A stretch of 64,000 nucleotides of DNA from positions 1 to 64,000 of the forward strand of contig JASLLZ010000007.1 in assembly GCA_030746775.1 (NCBI GenBank), written 5' to 3'. Positions 1 through 9,027 of this stretch are shown piece after piece. The notes beneath the pieces were generated by a model. That model saw nothing but the letters and a program-made list of their open reading frames with translations, was not told where the DNA came from and did not search any database. The position numbers and the translations under genes were made by a program. The stretch is from Rhodospirillales bacterium. Lineage in GTDB: Bacteria; Pseudomonadota; Alphaproteobacteria; Rhodospirillales; JASLLZ01. How positions within the stretch are numbered: position 1 is the first letter of the stretch; each line of letters begins with the position of its first letter.

Positions 1-60
1 GGTGGCTGAGTTTTACTCCGCCCGCTGACGGGACATCCCCGCCGCTTCCGTGGTCTATTT

Positions 61-441
61 TTGCTCCGCCGTTCTCACCCCCATTGTTACGAGTTCTATA
101 CCGGCGTTGCCGACTTTCAGGCGTTGTCAGAGGCCGAGCCCGGAACCTTTTTCCTGACCGACTATCTGGTCCGGCATTTCGAGCGCCTGATCATCAAGGG
201 GCTGGGGCTCGATCGGCATCCGCATCTGCTTGGCGATTACTTCGGCAACTACCGGCGCCTGGTGCATCTGGCGCAGACCGAGGACGCGGCGCTGCGGACC
301 AAGGCGGAAGCGGCGGCGGAGCGGCTGGGACTTCACTTCGAGTATCGCTTCACCGGGTTGCAGGGTCTCGGCCGCTTTCTTGAGGGAGCCGCAGCATCGG
401 AGGACAAAGATGGCCAGCCTCAGCATCGTCTATTGGCGTGA
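61..441 (+). CDS. DUF1638 family protein, 5'-truncated or frameshifted
   Basis: Matches the C-terminal half of DUF1638 proteins, which accompany corrinoid methyl-transfer genes and have no settled reaction. Recognisable family sequence begins at the PHCYEF motif (about nt 85) and includes the conserved FFLTDY, GLDRHP, YFGNYR and LAQTED blocks. The family is normally about 200 residues or more; only 126 follow the TTG at 61. Frame 1 has TGA at 7-9 and frame 2 TGA at 26-28, and no frame of nt 1-80 encodes the expected glycine-rich N-terminal half. The gene is therefore truncated, frameshifted, or crosses an assembly junction. It overlaps the next gene by 32 nt, so the operon layout is intact. 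The start is a guess. Confidence 0.6.
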   Translation: MLRRSHPHCYEFYTGVADFQALSEAEPGTFFLTDYLVRHFERLIIKGLGLDRHPHLLGDYFGNYRRLVHLAQTEDAALRTKAEAAAERLGLHFEYRFTGLQGLGRFLEGAAASEDKDGQPQHRLLA

Positions 442-712
442 CATCCCGGCCCAGGTAACGGTGAAGGCGGGCCGCCGGTCGGCCAAACGGCAACTCGCGG
501 ATCGATTTCAGGAAGCGATCGACGAGGCGGCCATGCGCTCGGGGGCGCACAACTCCGACGCCTATTTGGAGGCGTGGCGAAGAAGCGATCCCGTACCCTG
601 CGGCGACGACCTGGAGGCAGCCGCCGAGGCCGCCCGGGCCCGCACCGAGCCCGAGTACGACGATGCGCGGCTGGCCCGCCTTGCCACCGCCGGCGGATCG
701 GAGGCCGGATAA
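410..712 (+). CDS. Virulence-factor-like small protein (PF13769 type)
   Basis: A 100-residue protein beginning MASLSIVYWRDIPAQV, the hallmark start of the small 'virulence factor' family. In Alphaproteobacteria this gene is regularly embedded in the DUF1638/methyl-THF operon seen here. The biochemical role is unknown and the family name is historical. Residues 10-45 carry the conserved YWRDIPAQV segment followed by a basic stretch; the C-terminus is acidic and Ala-rich. It starts inside the end of the DUF1638 gene (32-nt overlap) and is followed 55 nt later by the MTHFR partner gene. There is no signal peptide or membrane segment, so a cytoplasmic role in the one-carbon operon is inferred from context only. 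Confidence 0.8.
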   Translation: MASLSIVYWRDIPAQVTVKAGRRSAKRQLADRFQEAIDEAAMRSGAHNSDAYLEAWRRSDPVPCGDDLEAAAEAARARTEPEYDDARLARLATAGGSEAG

Positions 713-767
713 CGTGGACCGCCCAGAGCCACCATGCGGATGGCCGGCGCAATCGTGAGGAGCGGGG

Positions 768-1247
768 ATGTATGCAGTCCGCAGATGGTCGGTACGCCAT
801 TCGGCGTTCATGGAGAGGTTCTACGAAGGCTTCGCGCGGCTGTTTCTGGGGCTTGGCCCTCTGTGGCGCTTGATCGGACATCGGCGTCTGGAAGCGCCCC
901 TTGCGGCGGTCGAGCGGCGGGCCAAGGGGTTCTTCTTCGACTGCCGCATGTGCGGCCAATGCGTGCTGTCGTCGACTGGCATGGCCTGTCCGATGAACTG
1001 TCCCAAGGCCCTGCGCAACGGCCCCTGCGGCGGTGTCGCCCCGGACGGCGGTTGCGAGATCGACCCCACCATGCGCTGCGTCTGGGTCGAGGCCTGGGAA
1101 GGCAGCCGGGCCATGCGGCGCGGTGACGCCATCACCGCCCTCGGCGCGACGCCCCTGGACAACCGCCTGGAGGGCACGTCGTCGTGGCTGAGAGAGGTCC
1201 GCCAGGCGCAATCGCCGCCCGAAGACGATCCCGGGACGCCAGGCTGA
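768..1247 (+). CDS. Methylenetetrahydrofolate reductase C-terminal (MTHFR_C) cysteine-rich partner protein
   Basis: A 159-residue stand-alone MTHFR_C (PF12225-type) protein. The diagnostic metal or Fe-S ligands are visible: CRMCGQC, CPMNCPK, NGPCGG and MRCVW. In related systems this domain is a small partner of MetF-type reductases lacking their own electron input; a role in coupling methyl-THF oxidation to a redox carrier is inferred. ATG 768 is preceded by GAGGAGCGGGG. The TGA stop (1245-1247) overlaps the ATG of the metF-like gene (1247) as TGATG, indicating translational coupling. It is soluble, with no signal peptide. Confidence 0.88.
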   Translation: MYAVRRWSVRHSAFMERFYEGFARLFLGLGPLWRLIGHRRLEAPLAAVERRAKGFFFDCRMCGQCVLSSTGMACPMNCPKALRNGPCGGVAPDGGCEIDPTMRCVWVEAWEGSRAMRRGDAITALGATPLDNRLEGTSSWLREVRQAQSPPEDDPGTPG

Positions 1248-2242
1248 TGGTGGAGTCGACGGCCTTGACGGTGCCGCCCGGCCACTCCTCGCCCGGCCGG
1301 CTAGAACGCGTGCTGAGGGCCGGACGGTTCGCCGTTACCGCCGAGCTCAACCCGCCCGACTCGGCGGACCCCAACGCCGTCTACGAGCGCGCCCTGGTGC
1401 TGTCCGAGGTCTGCGACGCGATCAACGCCACCGATGCCTCGGGCGCCAACGTGCACATGTCGAGCATCGCCATCTGCGCCCTTCTCAGCCACGCCGGCTA
1501 CGCGCCCGTATTGCAGATCTCGTGTCGCGACCGCAACCGCATCGCCATCCAGGGCGACGTTCTGGGGGCGGCGGCGATGAAGGTGGCGAACATCTTGTGC
1601 CTGACCGGCGACGGGGTCGAGGTCGGCGACCAACCCGAGGCCAAGCCGGTCTTCGACCTGGGCTCGATTTCGCTCTTGCAGACGATCCGCACCATGCGCG
1701 ACGAGGGCCGCTTTCTCTCGGGCCGGCCGATCACGATGCCACCCCAGGTCTTTCTCGGCGCCGCCGCCAATCCCTTCGCGCCGCCCTTGGACTTCCGGCC
1801 GCTGAGGCTGGCCAAGAAGATCGAGGCCGGGGCCCAGTTCATCCAGACCCAATACTGCTTCGACCTTCCCATGCTCGAGCGCTACATGGACCGCGTGCGC
1901 GAACTGGGCCTTCACCAGCGTTGCTTCATCCTGGCCGGCGTCGGTCCGCTGGCCTCGGCCCGGGCGGCGCGCTGGATCCGCGCCCGGGTTCCGGGGGTGC
2001 ATATCCCCGACGCCCTCATCGCCCGCCTCGAAGGGGCCGAGGATCAAAAGCGCGAGGGACGCGACATCTGCATCGAGATCATCCAACGGGTGCGCGAGAT
2101 CCCCGGCATTGCGGGGGTCCACGTGATGGCCTACCGCCAGGAGGAGTTGGTCTCCGACATCATCACGGCGTCGGGGGTGCTCAAGGGCCGGCGCCGGCGC
2201 CAGGCCACCGCGAAGAATTCAAGGGAAAGGACACCTTCATGA
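1247..2242 (+). CDS. metF: Methylenetetrahydrofolate reductase
   Basis: A 331-residue MTHFR TIM barrel interconverting 5,10-methylene-THF and 5-methyl-THF. The AELNPP motif places the family catalytic Glu at residue 33; LTGDG and the QTQYCFD segment form the flavin/folate site. An in-frame ATG at 1184 lies inside the previous gene; ATG 1247 is chosen because it overlaps the upstream stop as TGATG and the protein then has normal length. The 3' end overlaps the next gene by ATGA (2239-2242). Next to a methyl-THF:corrinoid methyltransferase, it probably works in the oxidising direction on methyl groups taken from methylated amines or betaines, rather than (or besides) feeding methionine synthesis. 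That direction is an inference. Confidence 0.9.
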   Translation: MVESTALTVPPGHSSPGRLERVLRAGRFAVTAELNPPDSADPNAVYERALVLSEVCDAINATDASGANVHMSSIAICALLSHAGYAPVLQISCRDRNRIAIQGDVLGAAAMKVANILCLTGDGVEVGDQPEAKPVFDLGSISLLQTIRTMRDEGRFLSGRPITMPPQVFLGAAANPFAPPLDFRPLRLAKKIEAGAQFIQTQYCFDLPMLERYMDRVRELGLHQRCFILAGVGPLASARAARWIRARVPGVHIPDALIARLEGAEDQKREGRDICIEIIQRVREIPGIAGVHVMAYRQEELVSDIITASGVLKGRRRRQATAKNSRERTPS

Positions 2243-3147
2243 CGGACACCGTCGTCGCTTCGGCCAGCCGCGAGGTGGTGATCGGGTTCGAACGCCCGTT
2301 CGTCATCATCGGCGAGCGCATAAACCCGACGGGGCGCAAGCTTCTGGCCGCCGAGATGGCGGCCGGCGACTACAGCCGCGTCGAAAGCGACGCCGTCGCC
2401 CAGGTCGAGGCCGGGGCCCACATGCTCGACGTCAACGCCGGCATTCCCCTGGCCGACGAGCCGGCGATCCTGGCCGAGACGGTACGCCGGGTGCAGGCCC
2501 TGACCGAGGTGCCCCTGTCGATCGATTCGTCGATCGTCGCGGCCCTGGAAGCGGGACTTTCGGCTTACCAGGGCAAGGCTCTGGTCAACTCGGTGACCGG
2601 CGAGGAGGAACGCCTGGAAGCGGTGTTGCCGCTGGTCAAGAAGCACGGCGCCGCGGTGATCGCCATCTCCAACGACGAGACGGGGATCTCGGAGGACCCC
2701 GACCTGCGTTTCGGTGTGGCCAAGAAAATCGTCGAGCGCGCCGCCGACCACGGCATTGTGGCCAGCGACGTGGTGGTCGATCCCCTGATCATGCCCATCG
2801 GCGCCGTCGCCGTCGCCGGCACCACGGCCTTTCGCCTCATCCGCCGCCTGCGCGACGAGCTCAAGGTCAACACCACCGGCGGCGCATCGAACGTCAGCTT
2901 CGGACTGCCCCACCGCGAGGGACTGAACGCCGCCTTCCTCTCCATGGCCATCGGCGCCGGCATGACGTCGGCGATCACCAACCCGCTCAAGACCGAGATC
3001 ATGGCCGCCGTCATGGGCGCCGACGTGATGATGGGACGCGACCCCAACTGTGCCGCTTGGATCGGAAGATTTCGCGACCCCGGTTCGGGCGGCGGTGAGG
3101 GCCGGCGCCGAGGCCGCCGGCGCCGCGAAGGACGCGGCCTTGGCTGA
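2239..3147 (+). CDS. Methyltetrahydrofolate:corrinoid methyltransferase (MtgA/AcsE-like)
   Basis: A 302-residue pterin-binding TIM-barrel enzyme that moves a methyl group between a corrinoid protein and tetrahydrofolate. Signature segments are the GERINPTGRK start, MLDVNAGIP (pterin pocket Asp/Asn), SIDSS, and a glycine-rich NTTGGASNVSFG loop. The C-terminus is a short Arg/Gly-rich tail typical of this operon type. It overlaps metF by 4 nt (ATGA) and its TGA (3145-3147) overlaps the next gene's probable start, so the operon is tightly coupled. It lacks the cobalamin- and homocysteine-binding modules of MetH. With MetF and the corrinoid reactivase it defines a catabolic demethylation branch. 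The matching corrinoid protein and substrate methyltransferase are not in the window. Confidence 0.88.
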   Translation: MTDTVVASASREVVIGFERPFVIIGERINPTGRKLLAAEMAAGDYSRVESDAVAQVEAGAHMLDVNAGIPLADEPAILAETVRRVQALTEVPLSIDSSIVAALEAGLSAYQGKALVNSVTGEEERLEAVLPLVKKHGAAVIAISNDETGISEDPDLRFGVAKKIVERAADHGIVASDVVVDPLIMPIGAVAVAGTTAFRLIRRLRDELKVNTTGGASNVSFGLPHREGLNAAFLSMAIGAGMTSAITNPLKTEIMAAVMGADVMMGRDPNCAAWIGRFRDPGSGGGEGRRRGRRRREGRGLG

Positions 3148-5215
3148 CCCGGCGCGGGACGAGGCCGTCGTCGTTTTCACGCCGAGCGGCAAGCGCGGCC
3201 AATTTGCCGTCGGCACGCCGCTTCTCGACGCGGCGCGGAGCCTTGGCGTCGATGTGGACTCGGTCTGCGGCGGGCGGGGTTTGTGCGGTCGCTGCCAGAT
3301 CACCCCCAGCGCTGGGGTCTTCGCCAAACACGCCATCGAGTCCCGCGCCCGGCACCTGAGCCCGTTGGACGCCACCGAAAAACGCTATGCCGAAAAACGC
3401 GGTCTGGCCGCCGATCGGCGCCTCGGCTGCGCGGCGCGACTGCTGGGCGATGTCGTCATCGACGTGCCGGCGGAAAGCCAGGTCCACAGGCAGGTGGTTC
3501 GCAAGCGCGCCGAGGCGCGCGCCATCGAGATCGACCCGGTGGTGCGCCTGCACTATGTCGAAGTGGCGCCGCCCGACTTGGCACGCCCGAGCGGGGATGC
3601 CGAACGCCTGTGCGATGCTCTTGAGGCACAATGGGAAATTACCGTCGACAAGGTGAATTTTCCGGTCCTCGGCGCGCTTCAGAAGACCTTGAGGGAGGGC
3701 CAGTGGACGGTGACGGCGGCGATCCGCGAGGGGCGTGATGTGGTCGGCCTGTGGCCGGGTTTCCGCGAAACCCTCTACGGCATCGCCGTCGACGTTGGCT
3801 CGACGACGGTGGCTTGCCATTTGTGCGATCTGACCACCGGCACGGTTGTGGCGGCGGCCGGGGCGATGAACCCGCAAATCCGCTTCGGCGAAGACCTGAT
3901 GAGCCGCGTCTCCTATGCCACCATGCACCCGGGCGGCGTTGACGAAATGGCGACGGCGGTATGCCGCACCATCGACGAACTAGCCGCCGAGACCGCCGCC
4001 GAAGCGGGCATCGAGACCACCGACATCATCGAGGCGACGGTGGTCGGCAACCCGATCATGATCCACTTGGTGCTCGGGCTCGATCCCAAGGAGCTGGGCT
4101 TCGCGCCCTTTGCCCTGACCACGGATCAAGCGGTGACCGTGGACGCCGGTGACCTGAACCTTGGCCTGCACCCGGGGGCCCGCGTTTACGTGCTGCCCTG
4201 TATCGCCGGTCACGTCGGAGCCGACGCCGCCGCCGTGATGCTGTCGCAGGCGCCCCACCTATCCGACGACCTTACCCTCATCGTCGACGTCGGCACCAAC
4301 GCCGAAATCGTGCTCGGCGACCGGCACCGCCTGTTGGCCTGCTCCAGCCCCACCGGGCCCGCCTTCGAGGGCGCCCAGATCAGCTGTGGCCAACGGGCGG
4401 CGCCGGGCGCCATCGAACGGGTGCGCATCGACCGCGAAACCCTGGAGCCCAGGATCAAGGTGATCGGTTGCGATCGGTGGTCGGACGAGGCGGGCTTCGA
4501 CGAAGCCGTGGCCGGCATCGGCGTCACCGGCATCTGCGGCTCGGGCATCATCGAGGCCATCGCGGAAATGGTCCTGGCGGACATCGTTACCGCCGAGGGC
4601 CTGATTGACGGGGCACTGGCCGGCCGCAGTCCGCGGGTGGCGTCGGCAAACGGCCGCGTGTTTTCGTACCGGTTGTGGGACGGGCCGCCGGAATTGACGG
4701 TGACCCAGAACGACGTTCGCGCCATCCAGCTGGCCAAGGGGGCGCTCTATGCCGGGGCCCGTCTCTTGATGGACCGCATCGGCGTCGACACGGTCGAGCG
4801 TATCATCCTGGCCGGCGCCTTCGGCAGCCACATCGACCCAAAGTACGCCATGATCCTGGGCCTCATCCCGGACTGCGACCTGGCGCGGGTACAAGCGGCG
4901 GGCAACGCCGCCGGCACCGGCGCCCGCATCGCGCTTCTCAATCACGGAGCGCGCGGCGAGGTCGAGGACTTGGTGCGCCAGGTCGAGAAAGTGGAGACGG
5001 CGATCGAGGATGGCTTCCAGGCCCACTTCGTCGGCGCCATGGCCTTTCCTCACGCCACCCATCCCTTCCCCAACCTGGCGCGCGCCGTCAAGCTGCCGCA
5101 ACGCCAAGCCAAGGCGCCGAGGCGCAGAAAGGGCGGCAGGAACACCACGCCCGCCAAGGGCTCGATCGGGCAGGATCGACCCGGGGGACGCGGACGGCTG
5201 TCACCATCGAAATGA
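3140..5215 (+). CDS. Corrinoid-activating ferredoxin/ASKHA protein (RACo/RamA-like, DUF4445)
   Basis: From the TTG at 3140 this is a 691-residue reductive activator of corrinoid proteins. Residues about 10-105 form a [2Fe-2S] ferredoxin domain with Cys43, Cys49, Cys52 and Cys97 (VCGGRGLCGRC and LGCAA). A linker follows, then from about residue 213 an actin-like ATPase (ASKHA) domain with the phosphate-binding DVGSTTVA and a second IVDVGTNAE motif. It uses ATP and low-potential electrons to return inactive Co(II) to Co(I). An ATG at 3050 and GTG at 3095 are in frame upstream, but family similarity begins after the TTG, which overlaps the previous stop. The C-terminal 40 residues are basic and low-complexity. 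Confidence 0.88.
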   Translation: MADPARDEAVVVFTPSGKRGQFAVGTPLLDAARSLGVDVDSVCGGRGLCGRCQITPSAGVFAKHAIESRARHLSPLDATEKRYAEKRGLAADRRLGCAARLLGDVVIDVPAESQVHRQVVRKRAEARAIEIDPVVRLHYVEVAPPDLARPSGDAERLCDALEAQWEITVDKVNFPVLGALQKTLREGQWTVTAAIREGRDVVGLWPGFRETLYGIAVDVGSTTVACHLCDLTTGTVVAAAGAMNPQIRFGEDLMSRVSYATMHPGGVDEMATAVCRTIDELAAETAAEAGIETTDIIEATVVGNPIMIHLVLGLDPKELGFAPFALTTDQAVTVDAGDLNLGLHPGARVYVLPCIAGHVGADAAAVMLSQAPHLSDDLTLIVDVGTNAEIVLGDRHRLLACSSPTGPAFEGAQISCGQRAAPGAIERVRIDRETLEPRIKVIGCDRWSDEAGFDEAVAGIGVTGICGSGIIEAIAEMVLADIVTAEGLIDGALAGRSPRVASANGRVFSYRLWDGPPELTVTQNDVRAIQLAKGALYAGARLLMDRIGVDTVERIILAGAFGSHIDPKYAMILGLIPDCDLARVQAAGNAAGTGARIALLNHGARGEVEDLVRQVEKVETAIEDGFQAHFVGAMAFPHATHPFPNLARAVKLPQRQAKAPRRRKGGRNTTPAKGSIGQDRPGGRGRLSPSK

Positions 5216-5493
5216 TCGACGGTGGCACCATGCCAAAGCAGGATGGTTTGAGGCACGGCGGCGCCATCGACGATCGTTACAGGTTCCAAGAACCGTGATA
5301 AGTTGTGATGAATCGCCCATTGTAAGAACTGCTTGGCTCCTCTGATGTCGGCCCTGGTCAATCTAGTCACGCTCGCGGGATCGGGCATGTTGGCGGACGG
5401 GACCGGGGACGCAGTGAAACCGGCAACGCGGGAACGGTGAAATTGGCCCGAATTCGACGTCCCTTCCCCCTGGTGACCCGGTCCGTGCCGCGC

Positions 5494-6135
5494 ATGAGCG
5501 TCAGGCCGGGGAACACCGTCCTGCTGATCCAGGACATGCAGCGCTTCCTGGCCGATGCCCAGGCCGGCATGGCCGACGTCGCGCGCCACCGCGGCGTCTC
5601 CACCGAGTTCGACGAGTACTACCAACAGGTGGCGGCGGCGATCGGCAACATCGCCGACCTGCGCGACCACCTGGCGGGCCTCGGCATTACGTCATGCCAT
5701 ACCCGTTGGGTCGGCGAGCGTCCGGCATTGATGACGTCCCTTCAACGGGCCCTCGACATCCTACCCCGGGCCGACGACGCGGCGGCACAGATCGTCGCGC
5801 CCCTGGCCCCGGCCGACGGGACGGACGTCTTCCTCAAGGGGGGCCTGAGCGCCTTTTCGTCGTCCACCCTGAGCGCCGCGCTGGCCGAACGGCGCATCGA
5901 GAACATCATCGTTTGCGGTGTCATTGCCGAGTTCGGGATTCAGGCCACGGCCCTGCAGGCCATGGATTTAGGATACCGGCCGCTGATCGTCGGCGACTGT
6001 TGCGCGGCGATGACCCACGCGGCCAGGGAGGCAACCCTCGACGGCCTGAGCTTCGGCGTCGCCAAGGTGCGGCCGTGGCGCGAGCTGTGTTACAACCTGG
6101 ACGCCTTGAAACATGACGACGTGGCTGTTCTTTAA
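5494..6135 (+). CDS. Isochorismatase-fold cysteine hydrolase
   Basis: A 213-residue isochorismatase-like hydrolase. The catalytic triad is visible as Asp14 (LLIQDMQ), the Lys of FLKGGLSAF and the Cys of IVCGVIAEF. Members hydrolyse small amides or isochorismate; with Cys present an amidase-type reaction is more likely than isochorismatase. ATG 5494 puts the first beta strand at the family-typical position; an in-frame GTG at 5437 would add 19 residues without homology. About 280 nt of non-coding sequence separates it from the corrinoid operon. The phosphotriesterase-fold gene starts 45 nt downstream on the same strand, so the two hydrolases may be cotranscribed. The substrate is unknown. Confidence 0.82.
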   Translation: MSVRPGNTVLLIQDMQRFLADAQAGMADVARHRGVSTEFDEYYQQVAAAIGNIADLRDHLAGLGITSCHTRWVGERPALMTSLQRALDILPRADDAAAQIVAPLAPADGTDVFLKGGLSAFSSSTLSAALAERRIENIIVCGVIAEFGIQATALQAMDLGYRPLIVGDCCAAMTHAAREATLDGLSFGVAKVRPWRELCYNLDALKHDDVAVL

Positions 6136-6180
6136 GCGCCGCGCGCGGCGAACGAGGGTGCCTTGGCAAGGAGGGGACCG

Positions 6181-7137
6181 GTGAAAAAAGTGCATACGGT
6201 CCAGGGCCCCATCGATCCCGACCAGTTGGGCTTTACCCACACCCACGAGCACATTCTGTGCGACGCGCGGATGACCCATCGCACCGACCCGCCGACGCGG
6301 GGCGCCTACATGCTGCTCGACGATCGCGAGCGGGCCGTGAGCGAGCTCAAGAAATTCAAGGACCTGGGCGGCGGCGCCATGGTCGAATTGACGACCGCCG
6401 CCTGGGGCCGCGACATCAAGGTCTTGCAGCGCATCTCCGAGGAAAGCGGCGTCCACATCGTCGCCACGGCGGGCTTCTATACCTGGCCCTATATTCCGCG
6501 CCACGTCGATGAGCGTTCGATCGCCCGCCTGGCCGACGATCTGATCGTCGAATTGACCGAGGGCGCCGACGGCGCCGAGGCGACGGCGGGAATATTGAAG
6601 TCGGCGATCCATTTCGACCGCATCGGCGGGGTCGAGGAGAAGTGCCTGCGCGCCGTGGCGCGGGCCTCGATCGCCACCGGGGCGGCGATCACCACCCATA
6701 CCCCGGGCACCAGGCGCCAGGAGATCCCTGGCGCCAACGTCGGCATGCAGCACGTCAGAATCCTACGCGAAGAAGGGGTGCCGCTGGACCGGCTTGTGGT
6801 CGGCCACACCGACGAGCACGCCGACATCAACGTCCTGGCGGAGCTTGCCGAGTTCGGCTGTTACGTCCAGTTCGATGTCCTGGGCAAGACCCACTACATG
6901 CTCGATCTGACCCGGGCCAAGCTGACCCGCGAGATGATTCGCCGGGGCCACCTGAAAAAAATCCTGCTTGGCACCGATCGCTGCCGGCGCACGGAACTCT
7001 ATGAGGAGCACGGCGGCGTCGGCTACACCTTCATCCTGGACACCTTCGTCGGCATGTTGGAGGCGGAGGGCGTCTCAACCTCCGAGATCGACCGCATCTG
7101 CCGCGTCAATCCGGGAGAAATGCTCGCCTATGGGTGA
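6181..7137 (+). CDS. Phosphotriesterase-family (amidohydrolase superfamily) metal hydrolase
   Basis: A 318-residue phosphotriesterase-family protein. The binuclear-metal ligands are visible: HTHEH near the N-terminus, the bridging Lys of GILKSAI, His in TTHTPG, His in VGHTDEH and Asp in LLGTDR. These enzymes mostly hydrolyse lactones, carboxylate esters or amides rather than organophosphates. GTG 6181 is chosen over TTG 6163 because AAGGAGG sits at a good distance upstream of the GTG and the protein then begins at the family N-terminus. Pairing with the preceding cysteine hydrolase suggests two-step hydrolysis of a cyclic amide or lactone; this is contextual inference only. Confidence 0.85.
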   Translation: MKKVHTVQGPIDPDQLGFTHTHEHILCDARMTHRTDPPTRGAYMLLDDRERAVSELKKFKDLGGGAMVELTTAAWGRDIKVLQRISEESGVHIVATAGFYTWPYIPRHVDERSIARLADDLIVELTEGADGAEATAGILKSAIHFDRIGGVEEKCLRAVARASIATGAAITTHTPGTRRQEIPGANVGMQHVRILREEGVPLDRLVVGHTDEHADINVLAELAEFGCYVQFDVLGKTHYMLDLTRAKLTREMIRRGHLKKILLGTDRCRRTELYEEHGGVGYTFILDTFVGMLEAEGVSTSEIDRICRVNPGEMLAYG

Positions 7138-7157
7138 AGCGCCGTGGACCGCGCGGG

Positions 7158-8201
7158 CTACAGCCAGGCCGGCGTCGGCAGGCCCTTTTCCTTCAGGAAT
7201 TCGGGATTGAACATCTTGCTCTGATAGCGCTGGCCGCCGTCGGCAAGGATGGTGACGATGGTGTGTCCGGGGCCAAGCTCGCGGGCGAGGCGGATGGCGC
7301 CGGCGACGTTGATGCCGCTCGATCCGCCGAGGCATAGCCCCTCCCCGATCAACAGGTCGAACACGACGGGCAGCATTTCCTCGTCGGGGATCCGGAACGG
7401 CAGATCGATTTTGGCTTCCGCCACGTTGCCGGTCACGCGCCCCTGGCCGATGCCCTCGGTGATCGAACTGCCCTCGGATTTCAGCTCGCCGTTCTTGAAA
7501 TACTCGTACATCGCCGCTCCCATCGGATCGGCAAGGCCGATGACGATGTCGGGGCGCTGCTGCTTGAGGAACTTGCTGACGCCGGCCAGGGTGCCGCCGG
7601 TGCCGATGGCGCAGATGAAACCATCGATCGTGCCGCCGGTCTGGCGCCAGATCTCGGGGCCCGTGCCTTCGTAATGGGCGCGGCAGTTGGCCAGATTGTC
7701 CCACTGGTTGGCCCATAGGGCGCCTTCGGGCTCGGTTTCGGCGTACTCGGCGGCGACGCGCTCCGAGACGTGGACGTAATGTTCCGGGTCGCGGTAGGGC
7801 ACCGCGGGCACCGCCATGAGCTCGGCACCGCACAGGCGCAGCATGTCCATCTTTTCCCGGCTCTGGGTCTCGGGAATGACGATGACGGTGCGGTAGCCGC
7901 GCGCGTTTCCGACCAGGGCAAGGCCGATGCCGGTGTTGCCCGCCGTGCCCTCGACCACGACACCGCCCGGCTTCAGGGCGCCGCGTTCCTCCGCGTCCTT
8001 GATGATGAACAGCGCTGCCCGGTCCTTGACCGATCCGCCGGGGTTGAGGAATTCGGCCTTGCCCAGGATCTCGCAGCCGGTGGCCCGAGAGACTTTGTCG
8101 AGGCGGATCAGCGGCGTGTTGCCGACGGCGCCGACGAAACCGTCGCCATCGTCCCCGTCGCCGACGACCCCAAGATCGCTTTCCCCCAGGCTTGCCGTCA
8201 T
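7158..8201 (-). CDS. cysK: Cysteine synthase (O-acetylserine sulfhydrylase)
   Basis: A 347-residue fold-type II PLP enzyme that replaces the acetyl group of O-acetylserine with sulfide to give cysteine. [11 protein letters not shown] carries the PLP lysine; TAGNTGIG is the phosphate/substrate loop and GTGGTLAG the glycine-rich PLP-phosphate loop. ATG 8201 is used because sequence upstream of it lacks homology. The N-terminal 22 residues are acidic and Gly-rich. The next gene (serine acetyltransferase) lies 16 nt away on the same strand, so acetylation and sulfhydrylation of serine are encoded together. No T-box or S-box leader was recognised. A related cystathionine beta-synthase-type function is possible but less likely given the partner. 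Confidence 0.9.
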   Translation of the reverse strand: MTASLGESDLGVVGDGDDGDGFVGAVGNTPLIRLDKVSRATGCEILGKAEFLNPGGSVKDRAALFIIKDAEERGALKPGGVVVEGTAGNTGIGLALVGNARGYRTVIVIPETQSREKMDMLRLCGAELMAVPAVPYRDPEHYVHVSERVAAEYAETEPEGALWANQWDNLANCRAHYEGTGPEIWRQTGGTIDGFICAIGTGGTLAGVSKFLKQQRPDIVIGLADPMGAAMYEYFKNGELKSEGSSITEGIGQGRVTGNVAEAKIDLPFRIPDEEMLPVVFDLLIGEGLCLGGSSGINVAGAIRLARELGPGHTIVTILADGGQRYQSKMFNPEFLKEKGLPTPAWL

Positions 8202-8217
8202 CGCGATGGTCTCCCGT

Positions 8218-8940
8218 TCAGCTCGGCTTGCGGGCGCCTCGATGCGGTGGCTTGGCCGGCGGAGAGGGCTCGTTCGCATCGTCGCGCTCCACCTCTTCGA
8301 TGCGCTTGCGCAAGCTTTCCAACTCACCCATCAGACCGTCGAGGGCGGCGGCGACGGGATCGGGGATATCACCCCGTGGCGTACCGTAGGCGCGGAAGCC
8401 CTCGGACGCCTCGCGTGGGCTCGCCCGCACCTGCCGAGCCGGGCTGCCGACCATGGTGACGCCGGCCGGCACGTCTTTCAGAACGACCGTGTTGGCGCCG
8501 ATGCGCGCGTCTTCGCCGACCGTGATGGGGCCCAAAACCTGGGCGCTGGAGCCGATGATGGCCCGGTCGCCGATGGTCGGGTGGCGTTTCTTTTTTTGCG
8601 ATGAAACGCCGCCCAGGGTGACGCCTTGATAGAGGGTCACGTCGTCGCCGATTTCCGTCGTCTCGCCGATCACGCAGCCCATGCCGTGATCGATGAAAAA
8701 GCGCCGCCCGATGGTAGCGCCGGGGTGAATTTCGATCCCCGTCAGCATGCGCCCGATATGGGACAACAGGCGGCCGAGGAAATACCACTTCGCCTTCCAG
8801 GCGCCATGCGCCAGGCGATGAAAAATCTGCGCGTGGAAGCCGGGATAGCAGAACACGACCTCAAGGCGCGAGCGCGCCGCGGGGTCGCGTTCCATGATCA
8901 CGTCGATTTCCTGGCGCAGGCGGGCGATAATCGCTGCCAT
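8218..8940 (-). CDS. cysE: Serine O-acetyltransferase
   Basis: A left-handed beta-helix (hexapeptide) acetyltransferase of the short CysE/EpsC type, about 240 residues, making O-acetylserine from serine and acetyl-CoA. Visible motifs are [28 protein letters not shown] with the catalytic Asp-His, GVTLGG and the terminal VGSPAR. The last 60 residues form a charged, probably coiled tail ([17 protein letters not shown]). ATG 8940 is preferred over ATG 8952 since AAGGATGGA lies at better spacing from it; the difference is four residues. It lies directly upstream of cysK on the minus strand, and a bi-enzyme cysteine synthase complex is expected. Confidence 0.9.
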   Translation of the reverse strand: MAAIIARLRQEIDVIMERDPAARSRLEVVFCYPGFHAQIFHRLAHGAWKAKWYFLGRLLSHIGRMLTGIEIHPGATIGRRFFIDHGMGCVIGETTEIGDDVTLYQGVTLGGVSSQKKKRHPTIGDRAIIGSSAQVLGPITVGEDARIGANTVVLKDVPAGVTMVGSPARQVRASPREASEGFRAYGTPRGDIPDPVAAALDGLMGELESLRKRIEEVERDDANEPSPPAKPPHRGARKPS

Positions 8941-9027
8941 CGAACATTCCATCCTTCAATTCAACGCGTTACTTCAAAACTGGGGAAGGCGACCGCCCAG
9001 ATCAAGGTCATGGCGCCCAAAGGAAGA

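Noticed and set aside
1-60. TGA at 7-9 as a selenocysteine codon of the DUF1638 protein
   Set aside because: The residues after it do not match the DUF1638 N-terminal half, so no Sec position is supported.
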